Below are positions 9,516 through 19,133 of a stretch of 64,000 nucleotides of DNA, in pieces; the first letter of the stretch is position 1; each line of letters opens with the position of its first letter. The stretch lies in NCBI RefSeq assembly GCF_005311025.1, contig NZ_CP031747.1, positions 1,364,001 to 1,428,000 on the forward strand, written 5' to 3'. The position numbers and the translations under genes are program-made. The notes below the pieces were generated by a model that saw nothing but the letters and a program-made list of their open reading frames with translations, was not told where the DNA came from and ran no database searches. Origin of the DNA: Alcaligenes faecalis (GTDB taxonomy: Bacteria; Pseudomonadota; Gammaproteobacteria; Burkholderiales; Burkholderiaceae_B).

Positions 9516-10814
9516 CTAGCTGTCCTGGAGTCGAACCCGGCTCTTGGGGAAACGCAACATAAACACGCTGCCCACACCCAGACGGCTCTGGATTTGCAGG
9601 TCGGCGTTATGTCGCACGATGATGTGTTTGGTGATGGCCAGGCCCAGACCCGTACCGCCAGTGGAGCGGGAACGGCCCTTGTCTACGCGGTAAAAGCGTT
9701 CGGTCAGGCGGGGAATATCCTGGGCGGCAATACCGATGCCCGTGTCTTGCACCGAATAACAGGCCTCGCCATTGTCATTCAGATACCAGCGCACGGTGAT
9801 GGTGCCATCCTTGGGGGTATAGCGCACCGCGTTGGTAATCAGGTTGGAGACAGCCGAGCTCAGTTCGGTTTCCATGCCCTGAATGGCAATGCGAGGGTCC
9901 AGATCTGTGACAAAGCTATGCTGGCCGCCAGAAATAGCCTCGCCTTGTTTCAGCGCGCTTTCAATCAACTGGCTGACCTGTACTGTCTCCCCTTCCACTG
10001 TGGGTGAGGATTCCAGCGTGGATAAGGTCAGCAAGTCGGACACAATCGACTGCATGTGGCGGGTCTGCTCCAGCATCATCTGCTCGTAGCGTTGACGCTG
10101 TTCCAAAGGCAGGCTTTCGGGCGGCATGTCCTGCAGGGTTTCCAGAAAACCCAGCAAGACGGTAAGTGGTGTGCGCAGTTCATGGGAGACATTGGCCACA
10201 AAGTCCTTGCGGGTGGTCTCCAGCATTTCCACCTGGGTGACATCACGCGTCACGATCAGGAACTGGCCCAGTCCATAAGGGGTTAATTGCAGCAGCAAGG
10301 AGCGCTCACGTCCGTCTTTGCTCAGATGCAGCAGCAAAGGTCCATCCCATTGAGGCTGACGGGCGTAACGAGAAAACTCGGGTTCGCGCAGGATATTGAA
10401 GATGCTGTGATGGCGGTCCGTGGCCAGATTCAGGCCTATGTGCTCACAGGCGGTCTGGTTGCACCATTGCAGTTCCATCTCCCCATTCAGGGTAATGGCA
10501 CCGTCGGGCAGGGCCTCGGCGGCCATCATGATGCCGTCTACGTAACGATTCAGATCCTGAATTTCCTGGCGATCACGGCGCAGTTGGCGGTAGATGGGAG
10601 CCAGAATGGCGTCCCAGGGGCCAACCGTGGGGGGCGGAGGATCATTCAGGTTGCGGGTCCAGCGTTCAACGCGGGAAAGCTGCAGGGTGCTGATGACAAC
10701 CAGCAATAACAGGCCACCACAAAACAAGGCCAGACCGGTGAATGGCCCTAGCCACCAGCCGATCAAGCTGCCCAACAGGGCCCAGATAACAATAGACGTA
10801 AATATGCTGAACAT
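9516..10814 (-). CDS. phoR: Phosphate-regulon sensor histidine kinase PhoR
   Basis: 432 residues from ATG 10814; an upstream in-frame ATG at 10886 would overlap phoB by about 70 bp and is unlikely. The N-terminus has two membrane segments (residues about 4-22 and 26-44). A PAS-like region follows (about 95-195), then the H-box DFVANVSHELRTPL with His211 as the expected phosphorylation site. The N-box (SNLITNAVRYTP), G1 (VQDTGIGI) and G2 (GGTGLGLAI) complete the HATPase domain. It starts 4 bp after phoB, so the pair is one operon. PhoR phosphorylates PhoB under phosphate limitation. Confidence 0.93.
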   Translation of the reverse strand: MFSIFTSIVIWALLGSLIGWWLGPFTGLALFCGGLLLLVVISTLQLSRVERWTRNLNDPPPPTVGPWDAILAPIYRQLRRDRQEIQDLNRYVDGIMMAAEALPDGAITLNGEMELQWCNQTACEHIGLNLATDRHHSIFNILREPEFSRYARQPQWDGPLLLHLSKDGRERSLLLQLTPYGLGQFLIVTRDVTQVEMLETTRKDFVANVSHELRTPLTVLLGFLETLQDMPPESLPLEQRQRYEQMMLEQTRHMQSIVSDLLTLSTLESSPTVEGETVQVSQLIESALKQGEAISGGQHSFVTDLDPRIAIQGMETELSSAVSNLITNAVRYTPKDGTITVRWYLNDNGEACYSVQDTGIGIAAQDIPRLTERFYRVDKGRSRSTGGTGLGLAITKHIIVRHNADLQIQSRLGVGSVFMLRFPKSRVRLQDS

Positions 10815-10818
10815 GGGA

Positions 10819-11529
10819 TCAGGCGGTCGGTGCCTTTTCCAGTGGGGAAAGGGCAAAACGATAGCCCGAGCCACGAATCGTTTCAATATGTTTGTCGTGT
10901 CCGCTAGGCTCCAGCGCCTTGCGCAAGCGACGAATGTGCACGTCTACCGTACGTTCTTCCACAAATACATGGTCGCCCCACACCTGGTCCAGCAACTGGG
11001 AGCGGGTGAATACGCGTTCGGTGTGTGTCATGAAAAAATGCAGCAGACGGAACTCGGTAGGCCCGATGGTCAGCGCCATGCCCTGGCTGGACAGACGATG
11101 CGTGCTGGGGTCCAGCTGCAAGTTGCCAATGGAGATCACATCGTCAGTTAGCTGGGGAGCACGGCGGCGCAATACGGCCTTGATGCGGGCAATCAGCTCT
11201 TTGGGAGAGAAAGGCTTGGTGATGTAATCGTCCGCACCGGCTTCCAGGCCATCGACCTTATCCTGCTCCGATCCCTTGGCGGTCAGCATGATGACTGGGA
11301 TATGACGGGTACGTTCATCCGAGCGCAGTTTGCGGGCCAGATTGATGCCCGACGAGCCGGGCAGCATCCAGTCCACCAGAATCAAATCAGGCAGTTCCGC
11401 GCGAATGAGGATCTGGGCTTGTTCGGCATCGAAGGCGCGCAGCACTTTATGGCCGGCAAAAGACAGATTGACAGAGATCAGTTCCTGGATCGCAGGCTCA
11501 TCTTCCACGACTAATATGCTTGTACTCAT
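10819..11529 (-). CDS. phoB: Phosphate-regulon response regulator PhoB
   Basis: 236 residues. The receiver domain has the acidic pair near residues 9-11 (VVEDE), the phospho-acceptor Asp53 in LILVDWMLPG and Lys in ITKPFSPKEL. An OmpR/PhoB winged helix occupies residues about 135-230 (RVFTRSQLLDQVWGDHVFVE, RTVDVHIRRLRKAL). It activates pho genes when phosphorylated by PhoR, encoded immediately downstream. No pst transport genes adjoin it here, and I see no convincing Pho box in the 250 bp between it and the divergent ubiE. Confidence 0.95.
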   Translation of the reverse strand: MSTSILVVEDEPAIQELISVNLSFAGHKVLRAFDAEQAQILIRAELPDLILVDWMLPGSSGINLARKLRSDERTRHIPVIMLTAKGSEQDKVDGLEAGADDYITKPFSPKELIARIKAVLRRRAPQLTDDVISIGNLQLDPSTHRLSSQGMALTIGPTEFRLLHFFMTHTERVFTRSQLLDQVWGDHVFVEERTVDVHIRRLRKALEPSGHDKHIETIRGSGYRFALSPLEKAPTA

Positions 11530-11786
11530 TGTTAGCTTCAGACTGGTCCGATAAAAAATAATAGAGGGTCAGGCTGGCTGTCTGTATTGTGCTTGGGCGC
11601 GGGGCCTGCTGTTGCCATCAGGCGGCTCAAGGGCAATACGGCAGGCGCTTCAAATCCCTGACTGCACGTAATAGCGCCATCATATGGCGTTAATGTTTCA
11701 GGTTTGTGAACGTGTAAAAAAGGGGAGCACCCAGCGAGCCGGATTTTCGTTTCTGTACCGGGAAATCTGCGTTACGATTATGCACT

Positions 11787-12557
11787 ATGGAAAAACAGCG
11801 TCCTCAAACCTCCTCCGCCCAGAACGCCGATACGCACTTCGGTTTTCAAACCGTGGCCGAAAACGAAAAAGCGGGCAAAGTAGCCCAGGTTTTTCATTCG
11901 GTGGCTAACAACTACGACATTATGAACGATCTGATGTCGGGCGGCCTGCACCGTATCTGGAAAGCCTTCACGATCGGTCGCGCAGCAGTGCGTCCCGGCA
12001 TGAAAGTGCTGGATATTGCCGCGGGTACGGGTGATTTGACCAAGACTTTTGCGCGTCAGGCTGGTGCGGACGGCGAGGTCTGGCATACCGATATCAATAG
12101 TTCCATGTTGCGCGTGGGTCGTGATCGTCTGCAGGACAAGGGCATCATCACGCCCGTTACGGTCTGTGATGCCGAGCACCTGCCTTTTCCTGACGGCTAT
12201 TTTGATCGTGTCTCGGTGGCCTTTGGTTTGCGCAATATGACGCACAAAGACCGCGCGCTGGCTGAAATGAAGCGGGTGTTGCGTCCGGGCGGCAAATTGC
12301 TGGTGCTGGAGTTTTCCCGCGTGGCCAAGCCCTTGCAGGCCCCGTATGACTGGTATTCCTTCAATATCCTGCCCCGTATTGGCAAGTTTGTGGCCAAGGA
12401 CGAGGAAAGCTACCGCTATCTGGCTGAATCCATTCGCATGCACCCCGATCAGGAAACCCTGGCCGACATGATGCGTGAAGTGGGCCTGGAGCGCGTGCAG
12501 TATTTCAATCTGACAGCCGGCGTGGCCGCGCTGCACGAAGGCATCCGCCTGGATTGA
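11787..12557 (+). CDS. ubiE: Ubiquinone/menaquinone C-methyltransferase UbiE
   Basis: 256 residues. This class I SAM methyltransferase methylates the ring carbon of 2-polyprenyl-6-methoxy-benzoquinol (and demethylmenaquinone) in quinone synthesis. The family signature [19 protein letters not shown] (residues about 39-57) and the SAM-binding loop [16 protein letters not shown] (about 74-89) are clear. [23 protein letters not shown] is the second family motif. It is followed by a terminator, then by a Tim44-like gene, ubiJ and ubiB, the usual betaproteobacterial version of the ubiE-ubiJ-ubiB cluster. Confidence 0.96.
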   Translation: MEKQRPQTSSAQNADTHFGFQTVAENEKAGKVAQVFHSVANNYDIMNDLMSGGLHRIWKAFTIGRAAVRPGMKVLDIAAGTGDLTKTFARQAGADGEVWHTDINSSMLRVGRDRLQDKGIITPVTVCDAEHLPFPDGYFDRVSVAFGLRNMTHKDRALAEMKRVLRPGGKLLVLEFSRVAKPLQAPYDWYSFNILPRIGKFVAKDEESYRYLAESIRMHPDQETLADMMREVGLERVQYFNLTAGVAALHEGIRLD

Positions 12558-12586
12558 TGCCGGGTGTATCCTCTTTCTAATAACAG

Positions 12587-12614
12587 CGGCACCTTCAGGT
12601 GCCGTTCGTTTTTT
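12587..12614 (+). terminator. Intrinsic terminator after ubiE
   Basis: Arms cggcacct (12587-12594) and aggtgccg (12597-12604) form a tight hairpin followed by ttcgtttttt, 30 bp after the ubiE stop. Confidence 0.8.
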
Positions 12615-12772
12615 GTCTGTAATGAACGGTAAAAAAAACATGGTGCATGAGAACTTGTCATGTTAATGTTCAGCTTATCGTAAGTTTTCTTGAATAATCG
12701 ACTGGGATGGCATGGCCGGGGGCGTCAAAACCCTGTGTGTTAAACGCTTGTTCTGGTCAGGAGTTTGTGACT

Positions 12773-13765
12773 ATGTCTGGACGGCTTTCTCGTTATTTCA
12801 TGGCCGCTGTATTGGCTTTTAGCACCGGCGCCTTGCTGACCGTTTCTTATGATGCGGAAGCACGACGTATGGGTGGTGGCTCCAGTTTTGGCCGCCAATC
12901 CTCCAACATCACCAGCAACCGCTCGGCAGCGACGCCTCCTGCTGCAGCGAATAACGCGACTCGCTCGGCTACGCCTGCTGCGGGTGCCGCTGCTGCCGGT
13001 ACGGCTGCGGCTGGTACCGCTGCCAAGTCGGGCATGTCCCGCTTCCTGGGCCCGATCGCCGGCATCGCCGCTGGTCTGGGTATTGCCGCCTTGCTGTCCA
13101 GCATGGGTCTGGGCGGTGCTTTCCTGGAAATGATGTCCAGCCTCTTGTTGATCGGTCTGGTGATCTTCGCCGTTCTGTTCATCGTGCGTCGTCTGCGTGG
13201 CTCGGCTGCTCGTCCTGCCATGCAACAAGCCGGTGGTCAGTCCATGATGCGCAATGCTGATCCTGCTCCCAGCCCATGGAAGCAGCCCCAAGCTGCGCCA
13301 GCACCTATGCCTGCTGCCGCTCCAGCTGCTCAGCCCGCTGCTGCCGCCGCTGTTCCAGCGCCGCCAGTAGACGAAAGCTGGTTCATCCCCGGTGATTTTG
13401 ACACGCCTACGTTCCTGGCCAATGCCAAGACCCAGTTCGTGGAAATCCAGAAACTGTGGGACAAGGGCGACGTGGAACAACTGCGTACCTTCCTGACCGA
13501 CGACCTGCTCAAGGAAGCCGCTCCTCAAATCGCTCAGCGCCAAGGCGAGAACGTGACTCAAGTGGTACTGCTCAATGCAGAACTGCTGGGTATCGAAAAA
13601 GTAGCCGACGGCCACCTGGCCAGCGTGCGCTACTCCGGTATGCTGCGTGAAGAAGTGGGTGCAGAGGCTTTCCGCTTTGAGGAAGTCTGGAATCTGTTCA
13701 AGGCCGACGGCGCAGGCTGGCTGCTGGCTGGTATTCAGCAGATCCCGGTTGACCCCAACGCTTGA
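12773..13765 (+). CDS. Tim44-like domain membrane-associated protein
   Basis: 330 residues from ATG 12773, chosen because CAGGAG lies 7-12 bp upstream and the N-terminus then reads as a signal or anchor sequence (RYFMAAVLAFSTGALLTVSYDAEA). A low-complexity Ala/Thr-rich stretch follows, then a hydrophobic region (about residues 85-140) ending FIVRRLR, and a second Ala/Pro-rich linker. The C-terminal 130 residues (FLANAKTQFVEIQKLWDKGD onward) fit the Tim44/MBA1-like fold. Bacterial members are often found beside ubi genes; their function is not established. The region between the ubiE terminator and this start probably holds its own promoter. Confidence 0.8.
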   Translation: MSGRLSRYFMAAVLAFSTGALLTVSYDAEARRMGGGSSFGRQSSNITSNRSAATPPAAANNATRSATPAAGAAAAGTAAAGTAAKSGMSRFLGPIAGIAAGLGIAALLSSMGLGGAFLEMMSSLLLIGLVIFAVLFIVRRLRGSAARPAMQQAGGQSMMRNADPAPSPWKQPQAAPAPMPAAAPAAQPAAAAAVPAPPVDESWFIPGDFDTPTFLANAKTQFVEIQKLWDKGDVEQLRTFLTDDLLKEAAPQIAQRQGENVTQVVLLNAELLGIEKVADGHLASVRYSGMLREEVGAEAFRFEEVWNLFKADGAGWLLAGIQQIPVDPNA

Positions 13766-13780
13766 TCTCTATCTATACAG

Positions 13781-13813
13781 ACAGCCGCCTTCTTACCCAG
13801 GCGGCTGTTCTGT
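13781..13813 (+). terminator. Intrinsic terminator after the Tim44-like gene
   Basis: Perfect 10-bp arms acagccgcct (13781-13790) and aggcggctgt (13799-13808) around an 8-nt loop. The T-rich tail (tctgtt) is short, so termination may be partial. Confidence 0.65.
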
Positions 13814-13945
13814 TATGAGCGCACCCGTTTCGCTGTGATCCCATCTGCCCGTGTTCCTGTCGCCCTGTACATCCGGCCGTGTCTGTGTCGGGTTAAACTG
13901 GCTGTTTTAATTGGACTGGTTTACTCGCCCCGGCAGTAGACTTGC

Positions 13946-14575
13946 ATGGACATGCTTGGTATCCCTTCATTCCTAGAACCTGGCGCCGTGGGCGTGCGTT
14001 TGCTCAATGCCTTGCTTGATCGTGAGGATTGGGCGCGTGAGCGTTTGCGCAGCCATGCAGGCAAAACCGTGTCGCTGATTGTGGGCCGTTTGCAACTGGT
14101 CTACACCATCAGCTCTCAAGGAAAGCTGGAGCAAGGCCATCCTGCCGTCGTGCCGGATGTCACGTTGACACTGCCTCAGGACAAGCTGCCTGAACTGCCA
14201 CAAATCCTTCAAGACGGCGATTTCAGCCGTGTCGCCCAGTTAATGCATGTGCAAGGCGAGGCCGGGCTGGCCAATCTGGTGTCGGACCTGGCGGCCAATC
14301 TGCGCTGGGATGCCGAGCATGATCTGGCCAAAATTGTGGGTGATGTCATGGCGGTGCGCCTGTTCAGCGGGGCGCGCCGGGCCTTTTCCGGGTTGAGGGA
14401 TCTGGGCCAGCGTCTGGCTGGTAATGCCAGCGAATACCTGACTGAAGAAAGCGCCTTGCTGGTTACCCGCCCCGAACTGGAACGGATGCGCGAGCAATCG
14501 GCTGGTTTGGTCCAACGCCTGGACGAACTGGACCGGCGTTTGAAACGTCTTGACGCGCGTCGGCGGGAGTCCTGA
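13946..14575 (+). CDS. ubiJ: Ubiquinone biosynthesis accessory factor UbiJ (SCP2-like)
   Basis: 209 residues. The first half is an SCP2-like lipid-binding domain ([37 protein letters not shown]), and the C-terminal third is a charged, coiled-coil-prone helix ([20 protein letters not shown]). In E. coli UbiJ binds polyprenyl ubiquinone intermediates and is part of the soluble Ubi complex. The gene ends 2 bp before ubiB and is presumably cotranscribed with it. Confidence 0.88.
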   Translation: MDMLGIPSFLEPGAVGVRLLNALLDREDWARERLRSHAGKTVSLIVGRLQLVYTISSQGKLEQGHPAVVPDVTLTLPQDKLPELPQILQDGDFSRVAQLMHVQGEAGLANLVSDLAANLRWDAEHDLAKIVGDVMAVRLFSGARRAFSGLRDLGQRLAGNASEYLTEESALLVTRPELERMREQSAGLVQRLDELDRRLKRLDARRRES

Positions 14576-14577
14576 GC

Positions 14578-16134
14578 ATGTTCTCCTTGTGTCGTCTGCT
14601 GACCATTTTGCTGGTTGTATTCCGTTATCGCCTGGACGAGCTGGGGCTATCGAGCATCCGCCATCCTTGGGCATCACGTATGTTGCGCATTGTGCGCCTG
14701 GGTCGCAAACCCAAGCTGCCACGTGGCGTACGTTTACGGTTGGCCCTGGAAAGTCTGGGGCCCATCTTCGTTAAATTCGGCCAGGTGCTCTCCACTCGCC
14801 GGGATTTGATCCCGCTGGATATTGCCGAGCAACTGGCTTTGCTGCAGGACCGCGTGCCGCCATTCCCTTCGGAGGTGGCGGAAGCCACAATTCAGAAGGC
14901 CCTGGGTGCTTCGCCTTACGAACTGTTCCAGAAGTTTGATCGCGAACCCATCGCTTCGGCGTCGATTGCGCAGGTTCACTTTGCCGAGCTGCATAATGGT
15001 CGCGAAGTAGCCGTGAAGGTGTTGCGCCCTGGCATGCGCGAGGTCATCCATAAAGACCTGCGCCTGATGCGTGTTCTGGCTGCGTTCATGGAACGGCTGG
15101 GCCCGGATGCCCGTCGCCTGAAACCGCGCGAAGTGGTGGCCGAGTTTGACAAGTACCTGAACGACGAGCTGGACCTGATTCGCGAAGCCTCCAACTGCAG
15201 TCAATTACGCCGCAACTTCACCAAAGACGCAGAGCGTACCGAGCTGTTGATCGTGCCTGAAGTGCATTGGGACTATTGCGCCTCGACCGTGTTCACCATG
15301 GACCGCATGAAGGGCATCCCGGTCAACCAGATTGATCGCCTGCGCGCCGCCAATGTGGATTTGAAGGATCTGGCCCGCAAAGGGGTAGAAATTTTCTTCA
15401 CCCAGGTGTTTACCGACGGTTTTTTCCATGCCGACATGCACCCCGGCAATATTTATGTCTCGGATGCACCGGAGAGCTTGGGCCGTTATATTGCCCTGGA
15501 CTTTGGCATTGTGGGGTCGCTGTCCGAGTTCGACAAAAACTATCTGGCGCAAAACTTCCTGGCTTTTTTCCGGCGCGATTACCGCCGGGTGGCTCAATTG
15601 CACATCGAGTCCGGCTGGGTGCCACCTGAAACCCGTGAAGAGGAGCTGGAAGGCTCGGTACGCGCGGTATGTGAACCGTATTTTGACCGGCCCTTGTCCG
15701 AGATCTCCTTGGGGCAAGTGCTGTTGCGCCTGTTCCAGACCTCGCGCCGGTTCAATGTAGAAATTCAGCCGCAGCTGGTGCTGCTGCAGAAAACCCTTCT
15801 GAATGTGGAAGGGATGGGGCGGGATCTGGATCCGGAGCTGGATCTGTGGGATACCGCCAAACCTTATCTGGAAAAGTGGATGTACCAGCGTATTGGTCCA
15901 TCGGGCTTTTATTCGCGTTTGAAACAGGAAGCCGGGCAGTGGGCCCAGATCATGCCGCAGCTTCCGCGTCTGGTGTATTCCGCTTTGAATAGGCCAGAGA
16001 CAGGGCAGGCGTTGAACCAGGAACTCAAGCTGCTGCGCCAGTCGCAGCAGCAGACCAACCGATTATTGACTGCCTTATGTGCTGTATTGGCGGTTGCGGT
16101 CGGGGTGGCCATCTGGGCTTTGGTGGGGCGATAA
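14578..16134 (+). CDS. ubiB: UbiB atypical kinase/ATPase for ubiquinone synthesis
   Basis: 518 residues of the ABC1/ADCK/UbiB family. The KxGQ motif ([17 protein letters not shown], residues about 62-79), the Ala-rich loop ([13 protein letters not shown]), the catalytic-loop remnant DMHPGNIYV and the metal-binding DFGIVG are present in order. Two C-terminal hydrophobic helices ([20 protein letters not shown]) anchor it in the inner membrane. It is thought to help extract or access lipid-soluble ubiquinone intermediates. The gene follows ubiJ by 2 bp. Confidence 0.95.
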   Translation: MFSLCRLLTILLVVFRYRLDELGLSSIRHPWASRMLRIVRLGRKPKLPRGVRLRLALESLGPIFVKFGQVLSTRRDLIPLDIAEQLALLQDRVPPFPSEVAEATIQKALGASPYELFQKFDREPIASASIAQVHFAELHNGREVAVKVLRPGMREVIHKDLRLMRVLAAFMERLGPDARRLKPREVVAEFDKYLNDELDLIREASNCSQLRRNFTKDAERTELLIVPEVHWDYCASTVFTMDRMKGIPVNQIDRLRAANVDLKDLARKGVEIFFTQVFTDGFFHADMHPGNIYVSDAPESLGRYIALDFGIVGSLSEFDKNYLAQNFLAFFRRDYRRVAQLHIESGWVPPETREEELEGSVRAVCEPYFDRPLSEISLGQVLLRLFQTSRRFNVEIQPQLVLLQKTLLNVEGMGRDLDPELDLWDTAKPYLEKWMYQRIGPSGFYSRLKQEAGQWAQIMPQLPRLVYSALNRPETGQALNQELKLLRQSQQQTNRLLTALCAVLAVAVGVAIWALVGR

Positions 16135-16308
16135 GTGTGACGACCCCGCAACGCGTCAGTTTTTTTGTGGCTGACATATTTCTGATAACTGCAGGTTCTA
16201 CGATAGACGCAGGTCCGCCAGCTGATTGCTAAGCTGGCGCTTTCCGGCGCCTTCCGGACGGTGAATGGCCGCCCTCAAGGAACCGCTTGATTCTTTTTAG
16301 GAATCGTT

Positions 16309-17178
16309 ATGCTTTACCATGACTTATTTAAATCCATGGAAGCGGTGCGCTGGAATTTTGCGCATGACATACCGTGGGATGACTTTGATGGCAGCAAGCT
16401 TACAGACGAGCAAGCCTACACCATCAAAATGAACGCCATTACCGAGTGGGCAGCCTTGCCTGCTACCGAAATGTTCCTGCGTGACAATAAAGATGACAGC
16501 GATTTTTGCGCCTTTATGTCCGTGTGGTTCTTTGAAGAACAAAAGCACTCGCTGGTTCTGATCGAATACCTGCGCCGTTTCCGCCCCGAGCTGATGCCTA
16601 CCGAAGAAGAACTGCACAAGGTGCGTTTTGACTTCGATCCGGCCCCGGCCATGGAAACGCTGATGCTGCACTTTTGCGGCGAAGTGCGCCTGAACCACTG
16701 GTACCGCCGTGCTGCCGACTGGCATACCGAGCCGGTGATCAAGGCCATCTACAAGATCGTGGCTCAGGACGAGGCTCGTCACGCCGGTGCTTACTTGCGC
16801 TACATGAAGCGTGCCCTGGTGCACAAGGGCCAGGAATTTGGCCTGCAAGCCCGTCTGGCTTTCTCCAAGATTGGCGTTCTGATGGCTTCGGCCCATCGCA
16901 CCGCTCAGGCGCTGCATCCCACCAACTTGCATGTGAACAAAGCCATGTTCCCGGAAGATACCGTGCAGTCCAAGCTGCCATCGCCCGGTTGGTTGGAAAA
17001 CTGGCTGGATACGCAGATTCGTTTCGACAAGGAATGGGAGCACAAGGTCAGCTCGCGCATCTTGCACAATATGTCGCTGCTGATGGGGAGCTCGTTCGAG
17101 ACCGTGCAGGAATTGAACCGCTACCGCAAGGATCTGGCACGTCAGGTCGGCTCTGATTCGACGCTGGTGCAGGCTTGA
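16309..17178 (+). CDS. Ferritin-like diiron protein
   Basis: 289 residues, all-helical in appearance. Two carboxylate-histidine iron-binding motifs are visible: FFEEQKH (residues about 74-80) and AQDEARHAGAYLRYMKRA (about 152-169). Additional candidate ligands are Glu in TEWAALPATEMF and Glu in HFCGEVRLNHWYRR. The pattern is that of the ferritin-like/acyl-ACP-desaturase-like diiron superfamily, but the substrate and whether it is an oxidase or oxygenase are unknown. It lies 1 bp upstream of rfaE2, so it is probably cotranscribed with it. Confidence 0.75.
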   Translation: MLYHDLFKSMEAVRWNFAHDIPWDDFDGSKLTDEQAYTIKMNAITEWAALPATEMFLRDNKDDSDFCAFMSVWFFEEQKHSLVLIEYLRRFRPELMPTEEELHKVRFDFDPAPAMETLMLHFCGEVRLNHWYRRAADWHTEPVIKAIYKIVAQDEARHAGAYLRYMKRALVHKGQEFGLQARLAFSKIGVLMASAHRTAQALHPTNLHVNKAMFPEDTVQSKLPSPGWLENWLDTQIRFDKEWEHKVSSRILHNMSLLMGSSFETVQELNRYRKDLARQVGSDSTLVQA

Positions 17179-17179
17179 T

Positions 17180-17662
17180 ATGAGCGCACGTTTCGAGGCC
17201 AAGGTGATGGGTCTGGACGCCTTGCGTGAAGCGGTGGAGCAGGGGCGCCTGGCGCGCCCGCTGGTCTTTACCAACGGTGTGTTTGATATCTTGCACCGTG
17301 GGCATGTCAGCTACCTGGACGAGGCTGCCCAATTGGGTGCCTCGCTGATTGTCGGTGTGAATACCGATGCCTCGGTGCGCCGTCTGAACAAGGGGCCGGA
17401 GCGCCCCATCAATCCCGAGCAGGATCGCGCCGCCTTGCTGGCTGCATTGGCCTGCGTGGATGCGGTGGTCCTGTTTGACGAGGACACGCCTGAAGCCTTG
17501 ATCGCAGCACTGCGCCCGGACCTGATCGTCAAGGGCGGCGACTATGATATGGAAGCCTTGCCTGAAACGGCTTTAGTGCGTAGCTGGGGTGGCGATGCAG
17601 TCGCGATTCCCTTCGAGTTCCAGCGTTCCACGACAGCACTGGTCAAGAAGCTGCGCGACTAA
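17180..17662 (+). CDS. rfaE2: D-glycero-beta-D-manno-heptose 1-phosphate adenylyltransferase (stand-alone RfaE2)
   Basis: 160 residues equal to the C-terminal adenylyltransferase half of the E. coli bifunctional HldE. The nucleotidyl-transfer signature FTNGVFDILHRGHVSYL (residues about 30-46) holds the HxGH site. RRLNKGPERPIN and LRPDLIVKGGDYDMEALPE are also family-typical. It makes ADP-D-glycero-D-manno-heptose for lipopolysaccharide inner core. The kinase half (RfaE1) must be elsewhere. It ends in a clear terminator. Confidence 0.93.
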   Translation: MSARFEAKVMGLDALREAVEQGRLARPLVFTNGVFDILHRGHVSYLDEAAQLGASLIVGVNTDASVRRLNKGPERPINPEQDRAALLAALACVDAVVLFDEDTPEALIAALRPDLIVKGGDYDMEALPETALVRSWGGDAVAIPFEFQRSTTALVKKLRD

Positions 17663-17687
17663 AAGCACAGGACAAATTGATGTGTTG

Positions 17688-17715
17688 AATCCCGGCTTGG
17701 TCCGGGATTTTTTTG
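17688..17715 (+). terminator. Intrinsic terminator after rfaE2
   Basis: Arms aatcccgg (17688-17695) and ccgggatt (17702-17709) with a 6-nt loop and a run of seven T. Confidence 0.88.
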
Positions 17716-17795
17716 CTTCTAAGTCGTGAACTCGAGGTTCTGCTTTTAAAGGCCAGATTGCGGTGCCTAGTCTGTATTTTTTGCCAGCGCAGGCT

Positions 17796-19127
17796 TCAGG
17801 ATGCCGGTTCAAGCAGATCGTTGACAGCACGCAGATCGTTTTCGTTCAAGGTGCCGCTGGCTGCTTTCAGGCGCAGGCTGTTCATCAGAACTTCGTAACG
17901 CGCTTGGGCCAAGCTACGTTGCGCTTCGTACAACTGCTGCTGGGCATTGAGTACATCGATGTTTACACGTACACCGACCTCGTAAGCCAGTTTGTTGGCC
18001 TCCAGGGCGTCCTGACTGGATTTGGTGGCTGCTTCCAGTGCCTGCACACGGACCAGGCCTGTGGTGACGCCAGAGAAGTACTGGCGCGTCTGCTGGATGG
18101 ATTGCTGAATAGCGAACTGATGATCGTAGCGGGCCTGTTGCAGGCGCGAGCTTTGTTCGCGTACTTGCGAGCTGGTTTCACCACCACGGAAAATCGGGAT
18201 GCTTAACTCCAGACCTAAAGCGCTGTTCAGCGAACGTGGGCCACCGCCCGCTTGGCCAAACAGAGTCTGGTCGCTACCGCTGCCGGTTTGGGCTTTCAGG
18301 GCCAGGGTGGGTTCGTGCAGGGCCTGGGTGCTTTTCAACTGCTCTTCGGCAGCACGGGCCTTGATATCAGCCAGTGCCACGGTCAAGCCGGACTGGCTGG
18401 ACTGATCCAGCCAGTCTTGCAAATTCGCAGGTTGCGGGGCGGGAAGACGCAAAGGCTCACGCAGGCGCGCCAGCGTGTCATAACGCTCCAGCGTCAGCGC
18501 AGCCAGCTTGTCCTGAGCCACTTGCAAGGCATTTTCAGCCTGGAAGACGCCAGCCCGGGTCAGGTCCAGGCGGGATTTGGCTTCGTAGGTATCGGTAATC
18601 GTGGTGCCACCCAGCTGAAAGTTCTGATCAGCAGCACGCAATTGCTCGTCAATGGCGGCTTGCTGGGCTTTCAGGGTAGACAGCGTATCTTGCGCAGCCA
18701 GCACATCAAAATAGCTTTGGCTGACGCGTAGCATCAAATCTTGCCGATCCAGCGTCAGTTGAATATCCGCGCCCTGCGCCAGCAATTGGGCGCGTTCGTA
18801 ACGGGCCCAGGCATTACGGTTGTACACGGGTTGGCTCAGCGTCAAGGTCCAGGCAGCTCGGTCACTGGAATGCTGATTGGACAGCTTGCTGGTTTGACGA
18901 CGCTCTTGCAGTTCGGCTGTGCCGATGGCGCTTATCTGCGGCAACAGTTGTGCCCGGCTTTGGGGTACTTGTTCCTGATCGGCTTGATGCGCAGCTTGCG
19001 CAGCGCCAAACTGCGGTTCATGTGCCAGGGCCTGGTTCCAGGCCTGCAGCAGATCTTGCGACTGGGCGGTGCTACTTAAGGCAAGCAGCGAAAGCAATGC
19101 CAGGCGCAAGGAAGTCATGAACCGCAT
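17796..19127 (-). CDS. TolC-family outer-membrane efflux channel
   Basis: 443 residues with a signal peptide (RLALLSLLALSSTAQSQ) and the two tandem helical repeats of TolC proteins. Typical pieces are DLLQAWNQALAHEPQFGAA, LTLSQPVYNRNAWARYERA and LELSIPIFRGGETSSQVRE, and the GVRVNIDVLNAQQQLYEAQ stretch closes the second repeat. It would be the outer-membrane partner of type I secretion or efflux systems. It starts 6 bp after the PCMT-like gene; a pcm-like/tolC pair is common in Burkholderiales. No periplasmic adaptor or ABC protein adjoins it. Confidence 0.9.
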   Translation of the reverse strand: MRFMTSLRLALLSLLALSSTAQSQDLLQAWNQALAHEPQFGAAQAAHQADQEQVPQSRAQLLPQISAIGTAELQERRQTSKLSNQHSSDRAAWTLTLSQPVYNRNAWARYERAQLLAQGADIQLTLDRQDLMLRVSQSYFDVLAAQDTLSTLKAQQAAIDEQLRAADQNFQLGGTTITDTYEAKSRLDLTRAGVFQAENALQVAQDKLAALTLERYDTLARLREPLRLPAPQPANLQDWLDQSSQSGLTVALADIKARAAEEQLKSTQALHEPTLALKAQTGSGSDQTLFGQAGGGPRSLNSALGLELSIPIFRGGETSSQVREQSSRLQQARYDHQFAIQQSIQQTRQYFSGVTTGLVRVQALEAATKSSQDALEANKLAYEVGVRVNIDVLNAQQQLYEAQRSLAQARYEVLMNSLRLKAASGTLNENDLRAVNDLLEPAS

Positions 19128-19133
19128 ATGTGC

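Noticed and set aside
10815-10886. Longer PhoR starting at 10886
   Set aside because: It overlaps the phoB coding end by about 70 bp, and the added residues are charged and unlike the hydrophobic PhoR N-terminus.
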